From: Candidatus Azophilus lithoversatilis
GTDB lineage: Bacteria > Pseudomonadota > Gammaproteobacteria > Pseudomonadales > Azotimanducaceae
NCBI GenBank assembly: GCA_028278675.1
Contig: JAQAJJ010000046.1
Location: 1-42,293, forward strand
Reading direction: 5' to 3'
DNA: 42,293 nt
Positions within the stretch are counted from its first letter, which is position 1. Every line of letters starts with the position of its first letter. Position numbers and translations under genes: made by a program. Positions 37,921 to 42,293 of the stretch are shown piece after piece. The notes below the pieces were generated by a model. The model was not told the origin of the DNA and did not search any database. It worked only from the letters and a program-made list of their open reading frames with translations.

Positions 37921-39105
37921 TCAAGCCGCCTCGAACAGTCCGGCGGCGCCTTGGCCGCCGCCGATGCACATGCTGACGACGCCGTACTTCTTGTTGCGCC
38001 GCTTCAGTTCGCGCAGGACCAGCCCGGTCATGCGCGAGCCAGTCATGCCGAACGGATGGCCGATGCTGATGCTGCCGCCGTTGACGTTGTAGATGTCGTT
38101 ATCGATGCCGAGCGCATCACGGCAGTACACGCACTGGGAGGCGAAGGCCTCGTTGAGCTCCCACAAGTCGACGTCATCCTGCTCAAGGCCCGCATTCCGG
38201 AGCAGCCGCGGAATGGCGAACACCGGACCGATGCCCATTTCATCGGGCTCGCAGCCGGCCACGGTGAAGCCCCGGTAGATGCCTAAGGGTTCAACGCCGA
38301 GCTGACTGGCCCGCTTGCCGCTCATCAGCAGCGTCATGGACGCGCCGTCGGAGAGTTGCGAGGCGTTGCCGGCGGTGACCGTGCCATCCTCTTCAAAAGC
38401 GGGCGGCAGCCCCGCCAAGCCGTCCAAGGTGGTGGTCGGCCGGTTGCACTCGTCCCCGTCCACCATCACGTCCGCCAGGCTTTCCTCGCCGGTCTGCCTG
38501 TCCACCTTTTTCATGGTGGCCGGCATCGGCACAATTTCCTCACCGATTGCGCCCGCCTGCTGGGCCTGGGCGTAGCGCTGCTGGCTTTGCAGGGCGTATT
38601 GGTCCTGCATTTCACGAGTGACCTGGTAGCGCCTGGCCACCACTTCGGCGGTGTTGCCCATGGCCATGAAAATGTCGGGCTTCTCCTCAAGCAGGGTTTT
38701 GTTCAATTCGGCCTTGCCGGGATCTTGGCGGGTGCGCATGGAGATCGAATCGACACCGCCGGCGATGGCCACTTCGGTTTGTCCCGAGGCAATCTGGTTG
38801 GCGGCGATGGCGATGGACTGGAGGCCGGATGAGCAGAAGCGGTTGATGGTGACCCCGGCCGCGGTGATGGGCAGCTTGGAGAGCACCACCGCCAGGCGGG
38901 CCAGATTGCCGTCCTGCTCGCCCGCGTGGCTCGCGGCGCCGACGACGACATCCTCCACCTCATCCGGTGCCAGCTTCGGATTTCGGTCCAGCAGCGCATC
39001 GATGCAATGCGCCAGCATGTCATCGGATCGAGTCAGGTTGAAGCTGCCCCGAAACGACTTGGCCAGCCCCGTGCGCACGCTGTCAATGACGACGACATCT
39101 CTCAT
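37921..39105 (-). CDS. Acetyl-CoA C-acyltransferase (thiolase)
   Basis: A 394-residue thiolase. The opening [20 protein letters not shown] is typical, the nucleophile Cys lies in [14 protein letters not shown], and the His and second Cys in [18 protein letters not shown] and [27 protein letters not shown] replaces the more usual NEAFAxQ. It thiolyses 3-oxoacyl-CoA in beta-oxidation; a role in sterol side-chain removal, as for FadA5, is possible but not shown by the sequence. The start is ATG 39105 with GGAAGG four bases before it; the longer reading to 39222 is not conserved. Next to uvrA, on the same strand. Confidence 0.9.
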   Translation of the reverse strand: MRDVVVIDSVRTGLAKSFRGSFNLTRSDDMLAHCIDALLDRNPKLAPDEVEDVVVGAASHAGEQDGNLARLAVVLSKLPITAAGVTINRFCSSGLQSIAIAANQIASGQTEVAIAGGVDSISMRTRQDPGKAELNKTLLEEKPDIFMAMGNTAEVVARRYQVTREMQDQYALQSQQRYAQAQQAGAIGEEIVPMPATMKKVDRQTGEESLADVMVDGDECNRPTTTLDGLAGLPPAFEEDGTVTAGNASQLSDGASMTLLMSGKRASQLGVEPLGIYRGFTVAGCEPDEMGIGPVFAIPRLLRNAGLEQDDVDLWELNEAFASQCVYCRDALGIDNDIYNVNGGSISIGHPFGMTGSRMTGLVLRELKRRNKKYGVVSMCIGGGQGAAGLFEAA

Positions 39106-39246
39106 TTTCCTTCCCTCGATCGTTTTAGTTGTGGAAAACGCCCATCGCCAGCTGCGTTGAACGCCAATCGACCTCCAATGGTAGCAAAAAAACGGCCTTG
39201 GGGCGCGTTTCAAGAGCAACAAGAGCCCCGATGGCCCCGCCCCGAA

Positions 39247-42090
<2,844 letters not shown>

Positions 42091-42293
42091 TGCTGGTCTT
42101 TAGTGGATCGGGAACGACGCTGTTAACGTTATCGGGTATGGTCATTGGGGGCAACACTCCCGGCCCCGACATCCCGAGGACGGAATCGTCAACACTTATT
42201 CGGCAGATCGACGGCTAGCAGCCTGTCGGACTTAAACGCGGGTAAAGTTATAACCCACTGAAATAATTACATATTCCAATATTGTCTAAGAGG
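42091..42293. other. Upstream region of uvrA, no gene seen
   Basis: 203 bp to the window end, with no supported coding frame. Base composition changes sharply to AT-rich after about 42230 (GTTATAAC palindrome, TATTCC, TATTGTC), consistent with a promoter of uvrA or of a divergent gene; ssb is often found opposite uvrA in gammaproteobacteria, but nothing of it is in this window. Confidence 0.4.

Noticed and set aside
42091-42293. A LexA (SOS) box before uvrA.
   Set aside because: No CTGT-N8-ACAG or near match was found; CTGTTAACG at about 42120 lacks the second half.

Overview
The window is GC-rich, about 42.3 kb, from a Gram-negative bacterium and most likely a gammaproteobacterium. That reading rests on the TonB-dependent receptors, the OprF/OmpA-type porin, the EnvZ/OmpR-like pair, rfbBCD and the style of UvrA. 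No rRNA or tRNA genes and no CRISPR array were seen. The exact lineage and habitat cannot be fixed from the sequence.

Layout. 1-2.6 kb is an eroded accessory stretch: a DUF3604 gene cut by the window edge, a frameshifted hipA-like toxin gene and a NYN-domain remnant. 2.7-5.2 kb is rfbBCD (dTDP-rhamnose synthesis, rfbA not present). 5.2-12.3 kb holds a GST, an LLM-class oxidoreductase, a frameshifted TonB-dependent receptor, a small exported protein, a SnoaL-like protein and two overlapping Lrp/AsnC regulators, the first lacking part of its HTH.

12.3-22.2 kb is the centrepiece: a steroid-nucleus degradation locus. Divergent from an SDR gene run hsaA, hsaD, hsaC (ring A/B opening), then ipdA, ipdB, ipdC, echA20, fadA6, ipdF (last two rings, HIP-CoA branch). 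These are equivalents of the Mycobacterium hsa/ipd genes and of Comamonas tes genes, here in one co-directional row. A second, intact TonB receptor (22.2-25.3 kb), a paralogue of the frameshifted one, sits next to it. An acyl-CoA dehydrogenase, an enoyl-CoA hydratase, an HSL-family esterase, a decayed CYP153 P450, further SDR, MaoC and crotonase genes and a thiolase follow, so most of 12-39 kb is lipid/steroid acyl-CoA chemistry. hsaB (the flavin reductase), ring-A activation and side-chain genes are not in the window.

The right third carries a ClpP paralogue, a VapBC-type toxin-antitoxin pair, the OmpA protein, a two-component system, a small exported protein, a thiolase and uvrA.

The most unusual structure is a dispersed repeat with an exact 87-bp unit, found at four places in both orientations (2.54, 15.40-15.65, 19.36 and 30.93 kb). 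Three loci sit just after genes. One forms the 3' end of ipdC and seems to supply the Shine-Dalgarno of echA20. Next to the CYP153 remnant are two small inverted-repeat elements bounded by CTAG, and a run of strong hairpins follows the next SDR gene. Several genes are broken: hipA, TonB receptor 1, lrp-1, CYP153 and the NYN gene. Either this genome is eroding or, for the two single-G losses, there are read errors.
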